A DNA stretch of 64,000 bases. It comes from Hofstenia miamia. Taxonomy: Eukaryota; Xenacoelomorpha; Acoela. The stretch covers positions 585,226-649,225 of the forward strand of contig SCFE01000101.1 in NCBI GenBank assembly GCA_004352715.1, in the 5' to 3' direction. The position numbers and the translations under genes are program-made. Numbering within the stretch: the stretch's first letter is position 1; each line of letters starts with the position of its first letter. Positions 1 through 12,330 of the stretch are shown in pieces. A model generated the notes under the pieces. The model made no database searches and was not told the origin of the DNA. It was given only the letters and a program-made list of their open reading frames with translations.

Positions 1-312
1 CATTGGATATACGACGAGCCGTTTTTAAGCAAACCAAATTTATAGTGCTGCTTGTTAATTTGATTATGCAGATTTTTCTTATTTTTTCATTCAATATTCC
101 TTACTTTTAATCGTATTTTAGAAATTTTTATTAAATAATAGGAAGAGCAATTGAAAAAATTCTGAGAGCACAATATTTTTAAAAAAATACCGAGCTGAAA
201 CGAGCCTCATTGAAAGATTTTCTTTGGCGAGCCGAGCCGAGCCGAGCCAAACTTACTCAAAATTTAAACGAACCGAGCCGAGCTTAAAAATTACGGTTCG
301 TTGACAAGTCTG
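1..312. repeat. GAGCC-word repeat, copy 1 (hAT-like end)
   Basis: This stretch ends in a run of GAGCC words at about 228-275 and the terminus GTTGACAAGTCTG at 300-312. A diverged copy lies at 45692-46008 and can be aligned through most of its length, including the shared phrases TAGGAAGAGC and GCTTGTTAATTTGATTATG. The outward-facing end reads CAGACTTGTCAACG, which fits a hAT-type inverted terminus. No matching opposite end is visible because the window begins here. No coding capacity was seen. Assignment to hAT is inferred from the architecture only. Confidence 0.55.
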
Positions 313-529
313 ATTACATGTGTGATTTTTAGCAACAGGGGCAATTATTGCATTGTGCCGCTCACATTTTTTCATCAGTGATTTAATTTCCATCCCAACA
401 ATTATCTCCACACATACACACGGTATTTAAAATATATCAAAAGAACTGAATTCAATGGGAAACATTTAGTATAATTACAATTTTTTTATAAATTCACTCA
501 GAAGTTACAGACTGTTTAACAATCAAAAT

Positions 530-652
530 TCGCTAAAATCCCAATACATCGATGAAATTCAAAACCGTGAATCGATGGAAATCACATGGATTGATCCAAA
601 GGAATTCCATGGATCTGGATAAAAATTCCATCCATGGACAAGTCTGCTGGAC
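530..652. repeat. CCATGGAT-word element end
   Basis: Repeated CCATGGAT and GGATTGAT/GGATCTGG words are followed by the terminus GGACAAGTCTG at 642-652. That terminus resembles the end of the GAGCC family at 312, although the internal words differ. It is probably one end of a second non-autonomous element sharing the terminal bases. The other end was not found. The bases between 313 and 529 show nothing recognisable. Confidence 0.35.
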
Positions 653-2440
653 GGAATGTGCAAACCGAATCAAAATAACATATACTCAATAAAGCATAAC
701 ATCGAATGCTAACGAATTGTAACCCACTTTGTTAATTCAGAGATCACAAGCATATTTTGTAGAGCCCACACAAATAACTTTGATATTAATCTAACAGACA
801 GACTGATAATTATATAGTTTTTCAAGCATACATTATCTATACAAACTTAATGACTATAAACTTAGTACTTAATGATTATTAATCTAGTACTGTTAGATCT
901 ACTGTAAATTCAAAGGCTTGTGCATACTTTGAAGTACCATTTCATATAGCTTTGAGGCCACAGATTTTGTAAAGAATTGCAATCAATCACATTTGATTCG
1001 AAAATGCTAACTAATAATATATTTCGTCATAGTGAATATATTTCTTTGAATATTATTTCTGGAAATCTGTAGTGCGGACTGCGGAGCATACGTACGGAGC
1101 TTCCGAGCTAATACCGTTACTGACGCCTTACATCTACTTAACACTAGACATTTTTCTGTTTCTTACTATTTATTTTGCTTAAGTTATAACCTGAACAACT
1201 TAAAGACTTTAATTCCTAATGTTATCTGGTGCCAAGCTTGCAACAAAATCGTGGTTCAGTTTACAACAGGGATCGCAAAATTAATTGACGAAATTGTTTA
1301 AGGTAAATGCGTTACACGGTATAAAAACTTGTGCAAAGTTAAAAATAAGTCAATGGAAGATTTTATACCAATTAAAATTACAATGTTGCTCGAAAGCACA
1401 AAATTAGATGAATAACCTAAAATGTAAATGTTAACCGCCTAACAACAAAATGCCTTATTTTTTAAAATTAAAGAGAAAAAACTCACTGGTTCAATAATGT
1501 ATACAGCGGTAGCAGAAGTGACTTTTAACAAAGACTTTGACTGGTAAAGTGTTTAATGCCACATGCTGACAATAGCACAATGTGTTACATGAAGACAAAA
1601 GTCGATACGGAAGAGAAGATAGGGGATAGTAGCAGATCGCACGTGTGTGTCTCGAATGATTGCGCAATGCATGCGTTTGGCCGACAATCACATTCATTGA
1701 CAGTGATGCAGCCAGTGTGAATAATGATGCAGCGTTCTGGTAGTCACCGATACAAATCCTCCCACGGCAACATGTGTTGTTAACTCCATTCATTCGCTAC
1801 ATGTACACATTTGGAGTAATCGAAGGTCAACTACGGTAAATACATAAAGTCTGTACTGTGGCAACAGCATATAAATTTTGGCATAAATGTGAGAAAACAA
1901 TTCTAATCTTTATTTTTAAATAATAGCATTTTAATAAGAGTTTAAAAAGTTGCTCTAAGCACACTTTTTTCTTGTTTTTTCGTGTGATTTTTTACAATCT
2001 GCTATCAACCCCAACCCTAGTGAAATTGATGTAAAATCGGGTACATAGAGACGCTGAATTTAGTTTTTGAAAACGTGCCGTAGAATTCTAATTGAGTTAC
2101 GAGTCGCACGAAGCATAATATAGTTAAGTTTTTATGACAAGAAGAGTATGGTTTATTAATGTGCGCACTGAGTGAGCTGTTGTCATATTGATAAACAAAT
2201 AAAAATTTGAACAGTGAATAACTGATAAAGTTTATACATATTACTTTAGTCACTTGATGCCGTTTTACACAAGATTTAATTGTAGTTATTCAATAAAAAT
2301 TGAATATTAGTAAAATAAAAAAATCGTAATCAATTAAAAAACGAAGATAGCTGAAACAATGATCAATAAGAACAAAAAAATCAAAGATTTCTGTGTGGGA
2401 CGCAAAGTTAGACTGAGTTGGAGTTGGGTATATCCGAATG
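653..2440. other. AT-rich non-coding stretch
   Basis: No exon, transposase or repeat could be recognised on either strand. Short open frames such as the minus-strand one at 1491-1793 (100 codons) have no domain, no splice context and no repeat counterpart in this window, so they are not called. Confidence 0.5.
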
Positions 2441-2529
2441 CAGTGATGGGTAGCTAAGGAAAAAGTAACCGTAGCAAATTTTTTATCAAGGTGTCTTAAC
2501 CGTTAGCCGGTTAGTGTATGAAAACATGT
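2441..2529. repeat. Single hAT-like terminus (CAGTGATGGGTAGC)
   Basis: The sequence starts CAGTGATGGGTAGC and then shows AGTAACCGTAGC and TTAACCGTTAGCCGGTTAG, a terminus plus subterminal words. It is immediately followed by the complete element at 2538-3224, so the older element may have been the insertion target. No matching right end was found after 3232. Confidence 0.35.
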
Positions 2530-2537
2530 ACCCCTGT

Positions 2538-3224
2538 CAGGGATCGTTAGATTTTAATCGAGATTAATCATTTGAAAAAAAATTTTGGCGATAGATTAAT
2601 CGTAATCGCTGCTGCCAGGAGAGTAATAATCGCGATTAATCGTAGATTAATCTACTTCTGATTAAAAATATCCAAATTACAATATATCAATTGAAAGATA
2701 TTCAAAATAGAAAATATCAACTATTATTGTTATTTGGGATTATTTCCTGAAGTCATTTTACTCCACATGTGCTTGTTAGGGTAAAGAAATGTTGGATCTC
2801 TAAGTCGAGGGGTAATAAACGATTTTGGAAATCAGATAGGGCATATCCAGCTTTGCTGAACAGTCTCTCAACCTGATTAGAAGTTGGCTTGATAAAATCG
2901 AGGATCCTTATATATAGAATTAGGCGACATCCGACGCTTCCTAAGTATGCTAGATGCCTAATCATCACGCTCTTCTTCTATGTCCGGTGTTAAGGTTTTC
3001 TTTTGTAAAACATATGACCGACACGAAGAGTGGCCATAGATAAGATATCAAACCAAAAATGACAACACGTAACTGAATGCATAAGCATCAACTTAATTAG
3101 AATAATCTAGATTAATCGAGCACGCTGTTTACGATTAATCTAATCTACTTGACCAGCACGATAGATTAATCTATCCGATTAATCTCGATTAATCGTGTTG
3201 ACGATTAATCATGTTGGATCCCTG
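2538..3224. mobile_element. hAT element, 687 bp, with 8-bp target duplication
   Basis: The element begins CAGGGATC and ends GATCCCTG. It is flanked by the perfect 8-bp duplication ACCCCTGT at 2530-2537 and 3225-3232, the hAT signature. Both subterminal regions (about 2555-2655 and 3105-3210) carry many GATTAATC words in both orientations, as expected for hAT transposase-binding repeats. The interior keeps a minus-strand remnant of the transposase C terminus, so this is a deletion derivative that would need transposase supplied in trans. The perfect duplication suggests a fairly recent insertion. Confidence 0.85.
2753..2968 (-). pseudogene. hAT transposase C-terminal dimerisation fragment
   Basis: The 71-codon frame contains TSNQVERLFSKAGYALSDFQ followed by NRLLP, the hallmark of the hAT C-terminal dimerisation domain (in intact members a short motif of the type S-x-x-ER-x-FS near the protein end). 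The zinc finger and the DDE catalytic region are absent. It lies entirely inside the 687-bp element with target duplications at 2530-3232, so it is an internally deleted transposase, not a host gene. Whether the short peptide is still made cannot be judged. Confidence 0.8.
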
Positions 3225-4086
3225 ACCCCTGTTCACATTTGATAGATTTCTTTGTTCGAAAACAATCTATAAAAAATCACTCCCAAGATGGGGTAAGATT
3301 CATCATACGTATGTCTGCAGGGGCTAAACATTTAATTGATTATGGTTATGGATTCACATGTGCCTACAATAAATTACGCGCTACATAATGTTTAATGGAA
3401 GTAATGAATTACACATGAAATGCAAGAATGCATATTTGAGAGACTATTAAGGCAATTTACTACAGAAAACATCATAAGGTCAGCGGAAAGGAATATCGTA
3501 ATGTGGTGAGACGAAGTGTCGGTTATAACAAAAAAGTTGACAATAGTTTCCATTTCCAAAAGCACAATGTGGCGCGCCACTTCAAAGACGCCGCCAACAA
3601 TTGCCGAGGAGATGATACAAAACGAGGGAAATCTGTGGACCATTGTTAAACAACAGACTGGTTTGCAGATGTTATTCATAGAGTCAATCCAAACAAAAGA
3701 TTCCGCGCAGCAATCTCAAAACTTTAGATCCGAATTATTCCAAATTTACAAGCGTTAATAGAGCATTACTAATTTCAGTCAGAAATTAACTACTCGCAAA
3801 TTCTGATTCGGATGCGTGCTTTCAATTCTGTCATTTGCATTGGCGTCTGAAATTGCCTTTCAAGTCTAACTAAAAAATCGCAGTTATATAAGCCGTGTTA
3901 GGCCACCAAAAACAAATTGCTCCTTATAAAATTTAATTTAACAGAAATACAAGCGAGGACCATTAATCAAAAATACAATTTTGACTTTGAGTATGCAAAA
4001 TAGGCACAGGGGCGGATATAAGGGGGAGGAATCCGCGAATGTATTTGGATTAATCTTTATCTTGGTTTGAAACGATTAGGCCGCAT
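3225..4086. other. No recognised gene; isolated CAGGGGCGG terminus
   Basis: An 80-codon plus-strand frame at 3516-3758 has no recognisable domain. At 4007 the sequence CAGGGGCGGATATAAGGGGG resembles a hAT-like terminus but has no partner nearby. Nothing else is seen. Confidence 0.4.
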
Positions 4087-5363
4087 CAGAGATGGAATCG
4101 GATCGGATCTCGGATCGGATTTTCATTTTGAGAAACTTCGGATCTGTTTCGGATCCAAAAAATATTAAAACTTTTGTATTTGTAAATTTTATAAATTACG
4201 CACATTTTTACATTGAATGCCACTTTAAGTGTGCTAATAATCTCAATCTAAGTGAAATTTTGTAATTGAATTTCATTGTCCAACAACTTATAAAATTGGT
4301 GACCAATACTTCAAATCTGAAAATGCGATTCATGTGAGCCATCACATAATGATAAAATAGTAAAGCAACCAAAAACATTTGTTTGTACAAACTTGCAAAT
4401 GGAAAAGCAGAATTCTGAAAAGGATTCTCTCTAATATTTATGTCAAAGAGCACAGAACACAGAGAAGCAAGTGGAATGCCTTAGTTTTGCAAACCCTTAA
4501 AAATGTAAAAATACTAGTATAATTTGGGATGCTCTTCAATCAAAAAATCTTATTTACAAATGCACTCTAAGCAATTTGCAATGCCAAGATCAAATTACTA
4601 CTCAGAAGGTTTGTCATTATTATAATAACTAATACAAAAATGTTTATGGAACCATACCGTCGGCATACTATTAATAGGGTATTAATTTATTTAATGTTAC
4701 TGTTATATAATTTAAAATTTTTAATCCAATTTCAGTAAAATTTAAAATTTATATTTAAATCTCAAATTTTGTTTGAAAAATTAATTTTTCTATCACGCAT
4801 TTTAATACACTCTACAACAATTTTTTTAATGTCTCGCAATATAAATTTTGAGGTTGTTCTTTAATTTGCCATTATTTGTGCTATTCTTGTTGTCATCGCC
4901 TTAGCTGCAATTTTGAAGTAAATTTATCTTGTTTGAAACAACTTCAATTCATAGTGACATTGCAAAGTGGTTATTTTTGAATTTCGATATAATAAATTAA
5001 AACGGGAGGTAATACTATAAGAGACTCAACTATTTAAACTCTATAAATATATTATGATTATAGATGACGACAATTTTAAAAACTAGATTATTACAAAAAT
5101 TACAAATAAGTTGATTGCACTATTTCGTAAGTATTTGTCCATTTTTTATCTCAAGATAGTGTTGAACAACGTAAAATTTTCTATTCGCAATTATTTTTAA
5201 GTCAATTTTTATTTATTTTTAGAATGCTTATTTAAATTCGGATGAGTTTCGGATTAAAAACTAAAACTTTGTTAAAAAAATCGAATCGGATCGAATCCGG
5301 ATCTTGAAGGTTCCGATCCGTATCGGATCGTATCATAAAATGTTGGATCCGATTCCATCTCTG
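4087..5363. mobile_element. hAT-like non-autonomous element with CGGATC words
   Basis: The inverted ends are CAGAGATGGAATCGGATC and GATCCGATTCCATCTCTG, an 18-bp near-perfect match. CGGATC words crowd both subterminal regions (4094-4160 and 5235-5355) and are absent from the AT-rich middle. The flanks GCCGCAT and GCAGCGT may be a decayed target duplication with two differences in seven. Length is 1277 bp. Short open frames inside show no transposase motif. A truncated, inverted copy of the interior lies at about 47690-48525. Confidence 0.75.
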
Positions 5364-5682
5364 GCAGCGTCGTACTTCCACATTAGCGTTTTGCAGCCAT
5401 GACCGTAGCAGTAATTTAGCCATTAATAGGCCAAGGAGTTATGGTCATTGATTGCCCACTGCTAAACCTTGGCAACAGCAAAACATTTGCGTAGACATAT
5501 TAATACAATATAGCATAATAATGAATTCGGTTGCAAGCAAGTCCTGTATCAAAATTAAAGCTAAAATTTGTATCTTTGTGTATATTACAGTGCTATTAAC
5601 CAAAAATTTGGAAAATTTAGGTTAATTGATTTTTGTTGGCATTGTCTGTAAAACGATTACGGCCAACGGCTGGTGATGACAA
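5364..5682. other. No feature recognised
   Basis: AT-rich sequence between the CGGATC-word element and the direct repeat pair. No coding or repeat signal was seen. Confidence 0.5.
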
Positions 5683-5820
5683 CCTTTTTCAAGCAGAGCC
5701 AGCTAAGGCTAACTACAATTGCTTGGACGCAAAGCGATAATCCAAGCATAAATTTGATCCTCCCTAGAATATCCCGGATTTTCCAAATAATATATATCTA
5801 AATCTAAGGCCTTACTCGGA

Positions 5821-5853
<33 letters not shown>
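5683..5853. repeat. Dispersed repeat with (AT)n tail, copy 1
   Basis: About 145 bp followed by an (AT)n run at 5825-5853. It matches the sequence starting at 6288 with moderate divergence and shares ACTACAATTGCTTGGACGCA, 20 bases. The same order of unique part and AT run in both copies suggests a small element that starts or ends in a microsatellite. Confidence 0.6.
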
Positions 5854-5856
<3 letters not shown>

Positions 5857-6287
5857 AAAACAATGTAATTCTCTGGTACTATCAACAAGATTTGCTTTGT
5901 TAACATTGGCTTAGCGGTGACGCTGTTTGCATATAGATTTAATAAGTATCAACGTTTAACCGCAACTTGGATTATATACAAATAACTAATTTAACACAAT
6001 TAATAATTGTATATTTATACAAATGACAAATCTTATACGGGACCATCACGTTCTGTAATTAACATGTATTACGCGCGGATACAGATAAAGTTATTCCCTG
6101 AGAGTAGAGCACGCTGACAATTTTAGTATGGATAAAATATTCAAATTGAAATGTTTTCCATATTTATTATATAATTTAACACATATTTCTCGCTTATCAA
6201 AATTATTTCGGGTATTAGTAAATTATAGGCAGTTCGGGTAAAGACAGAGTAGCTAAAATAATCTACGCCTAAATTTTTAGAGTCAAA

Positions 6288-6429
6288 CGCCTTTTTAAGC
6301 AGAACCAGTAAAGGGTAACTACAATTGCTTGGACGCAAAGCGCCGCTCCAAACATACACTTCATCCACCTAGAAGATCCCGGATCTTCCAATGAATATGT
6401 AGCTAATTCTACGGTTTTACGTGCAAAAA

Positions 6430-6487
<58 letters not shown>
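6288..6487. repeat. Dispersed repeat with (AT)n tail, copy 2
   Basis: Direct-orientation partner of 5683-5853. It shares the 20-base core ACTACAATTGCTTGGACGCA and the CCCGGATTTTCC/CCCGGATCTTCC segment, and ends in a long (AT)n run at about 6431-6487. Confidence 0.6.
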
Positions 6488-6492
<5 letters not shown>

Positions 6493-8482
6493 TATATTCT
6501 AAAGAAATTATTATAATACTCTTCTACAACTTATCATCACTGTTGTTCCGTTTGGGTACTAAGAATTACGGAAGCTTTTTCCTATTTTCGAAAAATAAGC
6601 ACCAAATTTCCAAAATTTACTTTTTTAATGGTTCATCATTCAACTCTCTATATTGATACTGACACCTCGTTAGCCAAAATTGGCAACTCTCCTTTATCAA
6701 GTCAAGTATTGAAAATTCAGTGCCGGTGTGGCTAAATATTTGTTTATTTCTTCTGATAATTCATCGCGTTTAAGAAATACACAATACATGTACTTAGAAG
6801 AATTTTGAAGGCCAAATAGTTATGCACTAATTATAGTTTAATAAAATCTTTTTAAGCCCATTTGAATTTTGGGGTGACATGAACATGAAGCGGATCATAA
6901 ATACAAAATTCAATATTCCATTGATCAGAAAATATTTGATTATAGATATTTAGTTATCATAATGTATTGAAACAATAACGGAGTAGCTATAATTAATTTT
7001 CTGCACAAACTATTATCGAGTGAAGTGCAATTGTGCTTATCAAAGATATAGGAGCCTCATTATCTCAGAATAGATCAAACACTAAAAGTGTCGACACAAA
7101 CTCGAGAAACTTCGAACAAACAACAATTGCAGCCTTTAAGCAAACAAGCACCAAATGACAATAGATTTCAGACGCATTGTGTCAACAAATACCAGTCTCG
7201 CAACGCAAACATGTTTAATATATTTGTACAAACTAAACAGATATACATAACGCTATTTAAGGTCTTAACGTTAAATGTGTACACGTATTCATCACATTCC
7301 AATATGGATTCCACCCCAATTCGGTTATGCGTTGAATAAATGTCAATTGGCACTGATTTATAGAATTTGAAACGTATCATAGTTTCCTTTTAAAATTACA
7401 AACAAAAAATCCGCGAGTAAAAATGCAGTGAATTTATCCAAGCAAGCTAAAAATTTTACAAAGATCTACTATTTCACTCACAGGATATAGCCAAGTCAAG
7501 GTATTTAGTAAAACAACGTAAATAAACAATATTTAGCAATAAATATGGTGTATTACAATATAAAACAAACAAATAGTGTAAATAGAGAAGTTAAATATAT
7601 AGTTCACGCCAGTGTATACATATACATGTGAAAAATAAAGCATAAAATTACATAAGGCTTCTAGAAAAACGATGGAGTTCCATAGAGTAAGATAAACTAC
7701 TAACCTTTCGCAGCGTAGAACAATGATTAGAAAATATCAAGTAACACACACAGGCCAATGCTTATAACCGCACAAAGACAATTCGCCCTTATCAGCCGCA
7801 TAACATTGCATTATGCTAACAAGCGTTGTTATCAGTGAACGCTACAAACAATCCCATTCTCTCGTAAGGAGTACATAAACTTCAACATGTATTGTTTACC
7901 GCCAGGAAAGGTCGGCAACAAGTTAAGGAGGAATGTTATTAAAATATTACTACACAATGGCTTGGCGGTAAAACAATCATTTCTATAATGTGATTTTGAA
8001 ATTCAGTTAGATTAGACAAATTTTTGCAATATTCTGACGTCAATGCATCAGAAGTTTCCGAGTGCATTTATGCAAAAATTATGAATGCATTGAATTTTTT
8101 ACACTGAATGCAAATTTCGGTTATATTTTACAAAGTTATTTTTAGGAACCCTTTCATACACAAAATTGAAACTAAACCTCTGATGAAAATTGGATAAAAA
8201 AATTAACACGAAGTTTGTTTCTTAATACAAAACTTGATCCATGCGCTAAAAAATTAAAGCTATACTCGTTAATATTGCAAAATATTTTGCCAAGGATGGC
8301 ACTTTAGCATGTAGACTATATTCATATTTACTAAAAATAATTAGCAAATCAATAAATTAAGTACAAAAACAAATTTCAATGATATTTCACCCTAAACAAG
8401 CCATTCTATCTTAAAAGTACCAAAGAATTTTGTACACATTTTCAAACAATTTTCGCCCACCCTATTAGGACATTTGGGATTC
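6488..8482. other. No feature recognised
   Basis: AT-rich sequence. The open frames at 7088-7339 (plus) and 7168-7380 (minus) overlap each other and carry no motif. No splice-bounded exon was recognised. Confidence 0.5.
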
Positions 8483-8840
8483 CTGGGATGTTCGGGTTCA
8501 GGTATAGGTACTATACGCGGATACCCGGTTTTACCTACTCGTACTCATTATTTTCGGGTACGGGTACACTTTTAATCTTTCATCATGAGTGTCTTAAAAA
8601 AGATTTTTTCAAAAACATGAATTTAGTAATCAAATGTTGAAAAAATTGACATATAATGATGGTGAATTTTATTCAAAATGTGTTGAAATATTCAAATTGA
8701 TAAACAGCATCAAAGAAAATTTTATTCTCGGGTATGGGCGGGTACAAGTAAAAAGATTCGGGTACGAGGGATACGGGTATTAAAGTATTTTTGTCGGGCG
8801 AGTACAGCGCGGCATTAAAAAGGCTCTACCCGAACATCAG
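8483..8840. mobile_element. MITE with CGGGTAC words
   Basis: The ends are inverted: CTGGGATGTTCGGGT on the left and ACCCGAACATCAG on the right. CGGGTAC/CGGGTAT words occur at both ends (8490-8570 and 8728-8800) around an AT-rich core of about 150 bp. This is the layout of a small hAT-like non-autonomous element. No convincing 8-bp target duplication was found, so the superfamily is inferred. Confidence 0.6.
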
Positions 8841-9763
8841 TATTGTACACAACTATGGATAAGTGTGCTTCCCTGCTACGGTGGTTGAAATTCATGAAAA
8901 TACTTTTTTCAATGGAAAATGCGATTTTAGCAAAAATACTAAAATTCTTCTCATACCTAGTGTTCATATAATAGAGCGAAGTATTCTAAGGTCCATTGCA
9001 GCACAGGGAATATTCTAAGCTTTTTTACAACTGCCCTAACTCAACCTGATAGTTTTTGTACCTACAGGGCCAAGCTCGGAATCCTAACTGCATATATACG
9101 TATTAACGTTCCATTCTAAAAAGGCGAAAATTTTAACTATTCTAGGCAACGCGCCCTTGGAATTTAGTGGGGTCCCAGGGGGAGGAGTTGGCCATACTTC
9201 ACATCCATTTGTTCAAGACTTTACAGCAAAGTACCACATGCTTACAAAATTTAAATTAATTCTATAATTTGTAAAATCTAGAAGAAATGTCTTATTTTGC
9301 CACAGCATAAAATAAAATGTCAAAGTAGGAGGACCTAGGGAGTTGTTCTTTTTTACATCTGTTTCTTTCACATTTTGACCACAACTACCTCTTAGAATAT
9401 GCCTTGTGGCAGGAACAACTAGCCTCATTATTTTGGTTTCTGTATAAATAGACAACCTAATTTCTGTCCAGGCTTGCCAATCACAAAGTCAGAAGTCATG
9501 GCGCCTTTGTGAATTATGAGAGTTTAAACAATTATTAGAGAAACAATCACAAATTGTAAAAATGTTAATTAAGTTTGTTACATAATCTAATTTTTCTAAT
9601 ATTCCAATGTTATTATAAATATAGACGGATATATGTCTAAATTATTATCAACACTAACAATTTTTCTGTGGAAGAGTGACGGTTGTCCTCATAAAAAAAT
9701 TATATTGTTGATTCCTTGTCAAAAGACCATCAAAAGTATTCATTTAAGAGATTATTGTAAATA
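8841..9763. other. No feature recognised
   Basis: Contains an 80-codon minus frame at 9213-9455 without recognisable motif. No repeat partner was seen in the window. Confidence 0.45.
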
Positions 9764-9967
9764 TAGTAATATTCGTCTGCTCTGTCTTCTTTAAGATTTT
9801 CACAATTAATGTTGGCCAACAGATGTGGATGCGGAATAGGTCTAAAAATTACGGATCCATACATTTAGTAATATTCGTCTGCTCTGTCTTCTTTAAGATT
9901 TTCACAATTAATGTTGGCCAACAGATGTGGATGCGGAATAGGTCTAAAAATTACGGATCCATACATT
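9764..9967. repeat. Perfect tandem duplication, 2 x 102 bp
   Basis: Units 9764-9865 and 9866-9967 look identical base for base. The unit holds no open frame or palindrome of note. The lack of divergence means a very recent duplication or an assembly duplication. Confidence 0.9.
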
Positions 9968-10396
9968 TAGTGATTTAAATAGTGTTATCACTAGGGCAAC
10001 CAGAAATATGACTTTAACGAAACAAAATATGACCTTATTTTATGACAAAATATGACGGAATTTTGTTAAATAAGCCCTAAAACATGACAATCAATTTTTC
10101 AAAATAACCTCTTTAAACAAGATATATATCTTACATGATAAAAAGTTATTTTTTTAAAACAACTACTTCACTAAATTATAATAATAATACAGCACATAAA
10201 TATCCAAATTTTTTTGTGTTTATAATTTCTGTCATAGGCTAAGAGTTTCCTCAAAATGGCGAAACATTTCTCAACTGCAGCCGATGTTGATATTTTCGTA
10301 ACTTGGCATACAATTCTAATTAAATGTCAATCCCCTTTCCTTCCATTATAGCAGTATTTTTCAATCGTGATTTGATATAGGCGACTATTTCACAGG

Positions 10397-11525
10397 TACA
10401 GTACTGGAAAAAAGAAGTCGGCCACCCATGATTTGTCATAAATATGTCTAAGAAATGGACGCCAAGAATGTCATAGGTATTTTTAAATTAGATTTGGTGT
10501 TGCAGAAAGAGAAATTCATGAATGTTGAGAAATATCAAGGAGAAATGCTACAATTCTTGTAGTTAGCTAATCTTTTCTTGGAAAAATATATTCGGCCACT
10601 TCAGACCAAATCAGAGAATCTGTAAAAAATTTCATTGGTTGAGCTTTTTTCAGTCTATTTATATTGAAAATGTCTAATAACAGTCTTTCTTTGCCATATA
10701 TGATGCCTGGTTACGTATCTCTTGCCATCCACGAGTTGATTATCTCCAAACTCTTGGAAGGGATGAGTCAACATAATATAGTCCGACTTGTAGAGCGACT
10801 TTGAAGTACTGTCGGGGATATCACCATACGTTTAACTTCGGAAAACATCATTGCCCCAAGCCAAAGTCCGGAAGACCTCCAAAACCTCCCAATCAATTCG
10901 TGTGTGCCTTTCAAAGCGAAATCCCGGGAAGACTTCAGAGGAACTTCGCAAGGAATGGGCTGATGGTCACCTCCTGACTGCAAGAACTGTACGAAACATC
11001 CTGAAGAAGTACACAATTGGGACTTTTGTGGCACCCAGAAAGCCATTCTTAACCTCAAAGCAAAGATTTCGCCGGCTGAACATTGGTCTAATGTTATATT
11101 TTCAGATGAGTCAAGATTTGAGCTGTAATTATCAAAAGAATGTTGATAAAGAGAATAACCGGGCAGAAGGTCAGCTTCTTGCCTCATCTTACTCGGGGGA
11201 CCATGAATTATGGTGGGAAGTCTGTAATGGTATGGGGTGCAATATAGAAGTGTGGCTCTCAATATGCTCGGATTCTAGAAAAGGAACTCTTGCCACTCCT
11301 TAGAAGTGAGTGATTCAATATATCAGCAAGATGGTGCCCCATGTCATACCTCAAAAAAAATGAAGAATTTCTTCCACAATAATGAGGTTGCTATTCTTGC
11401 TGAATGGCCTTGCCAGTCTCAATCAAAGTAACACTTAGTTATAATTTTAGGCACACTTTATCCAATGAATGTTCATTATTTATTCAAAATAGCAAGGTGG
11501 TGGAATACATATTTCCAATACTGTA
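10397..11525 (+). mobile_element. Tc1-type element, copy 1 (internally deleted)
   Basis: The left end TACAGTACTGGAAA and the right end TTTCCAATACTGTA are inverted repeats bounded by the TA target expected for Tc1/mariner. The right 100 bp match the right end of copy 2 (24404-24504) almost exactly. Compared with copy 2, the segment coding for the transposase C terminus is deleted at about 11420, where the catalytic WPCQS stretch runs straight into the 3' untranslated repeat. Confidence 0.85.
10671..11425 (+). pseudogene. Tc1 transposase, frameshifted and 3'-deleted
   Basis: A likely start at 10671 opens MSNNSLSLPYMMPGYVSLAI, followed by the N-terminal helix-turn-helix region (KLLEGMSQHNIVRLVERL) and a stop. 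The frame then shifts. Next come the paired-like region TARTVRNILKK with APRKPFLTSKQRFRRL, the first-Asp block NVIFSDESRFEL near 11092, SVMVWGAI near 11223 and the second-Asp block QQDGAPCHTS near 11328. It ends at WPCQS and lacks the final catalytic Glu. It encodes no functional enzyme: there are several frame changes and the DDE triad is incomplete. The minus-strand frame across 10768-11262 is only its shadow. Confidence 0.85.
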
Positions 11526-12330
11526 TCATTTCCAAGATCAAGGGTGAGAGTAATAACAACAATTGGTGGAATTTCCACTCTGTCAAACATTGAACAATTT
11601 TGATTTTTTATGGTAGCAGCCTTAATAGGAAACAATTAGATTATCACCCCTCATTTTTGCCTGAATACGCATGGCACAGTTCTGCAACACGTGTGATTTG
11701 CAAAATTCCTGAAATAGTAATATATATAGTTCCTTTATTATTTTCTCAGCTGCCTGAATACATGGCCATTCCTAGAAACGCATGGACCAGTGGGTCGGGT
11801 CGGATCGAGTCAACACTAAGCTAGCAATTAAACTTCTTGGGGGTTAGGCCAGGAAGTACATTAATTGAAATTGAATGAATATATATATATATATGTTTTA
11901 GTTTAAATGATTTTATGCAGTCACAATCCAGCATTAATTTTAAGTTTTTTCTTAATTTAATAAAACTATGCCAAAATAGGATTTTTATGAAATTTCAGGT
12001 ACAAAATTGCCGTATTTTTCAAAAAAATAAAAATTTTACTATTTATGATTTTATTTCTTCCTATTTAACTGCACCCCAGATCTGAAAACTATATATTTAG
12101 TGCGACATTTAGGAAATATCCGTCCGCGTCAAACTCGAGTGCCAACAAAAAACTTCAAGCATGAAAGTAAAAGGCGATTCGCTATGTTCAATGCATTCAA
12201 ATAATCAAATAATCTTGGTTAGGAAGAGATGAGTGACTTGAAATCATCATTTCAAGCGTATATATTTCAAAAAAATATAAACTTTTGCATTGTTAGTTAA
12301 TCATTTTTGATAATAATAATTGCCAATTTA
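11526..12330. other. No gene; possible GGGTCGG-word end and AT run
   Basis: GGGTCGGGTCGGATCGAGT at about 11795 looks like the word arrays seen in other elements and recurs as GGGTCGGATCGGGT near 14110, but no bounded element could be defined. An AT microsatellite lies at 11878-11895. No coding signal was recognised. Confidence 0.35.

Noticed and set aside
1-312. GAGCC and other short repeated words read as a CRISPR or minisatellite array
   Set aside because: There are no constant repeat/spacer units. The words vary in spacing and orientation and sit at the ends of dispersed elements, which fits subterminal repeats.
5825-6487. TATATA runs as TATA-box promoters
   Set aside because: They are long AT microsatellites found next to many repeats, with no gene start positioned downstream.
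10768-11262. 164-codon minus-strand open frame
   Set aside because: It is antisense to the Tc1 transposase whose motifs read on the plus strand; a shadow frame.
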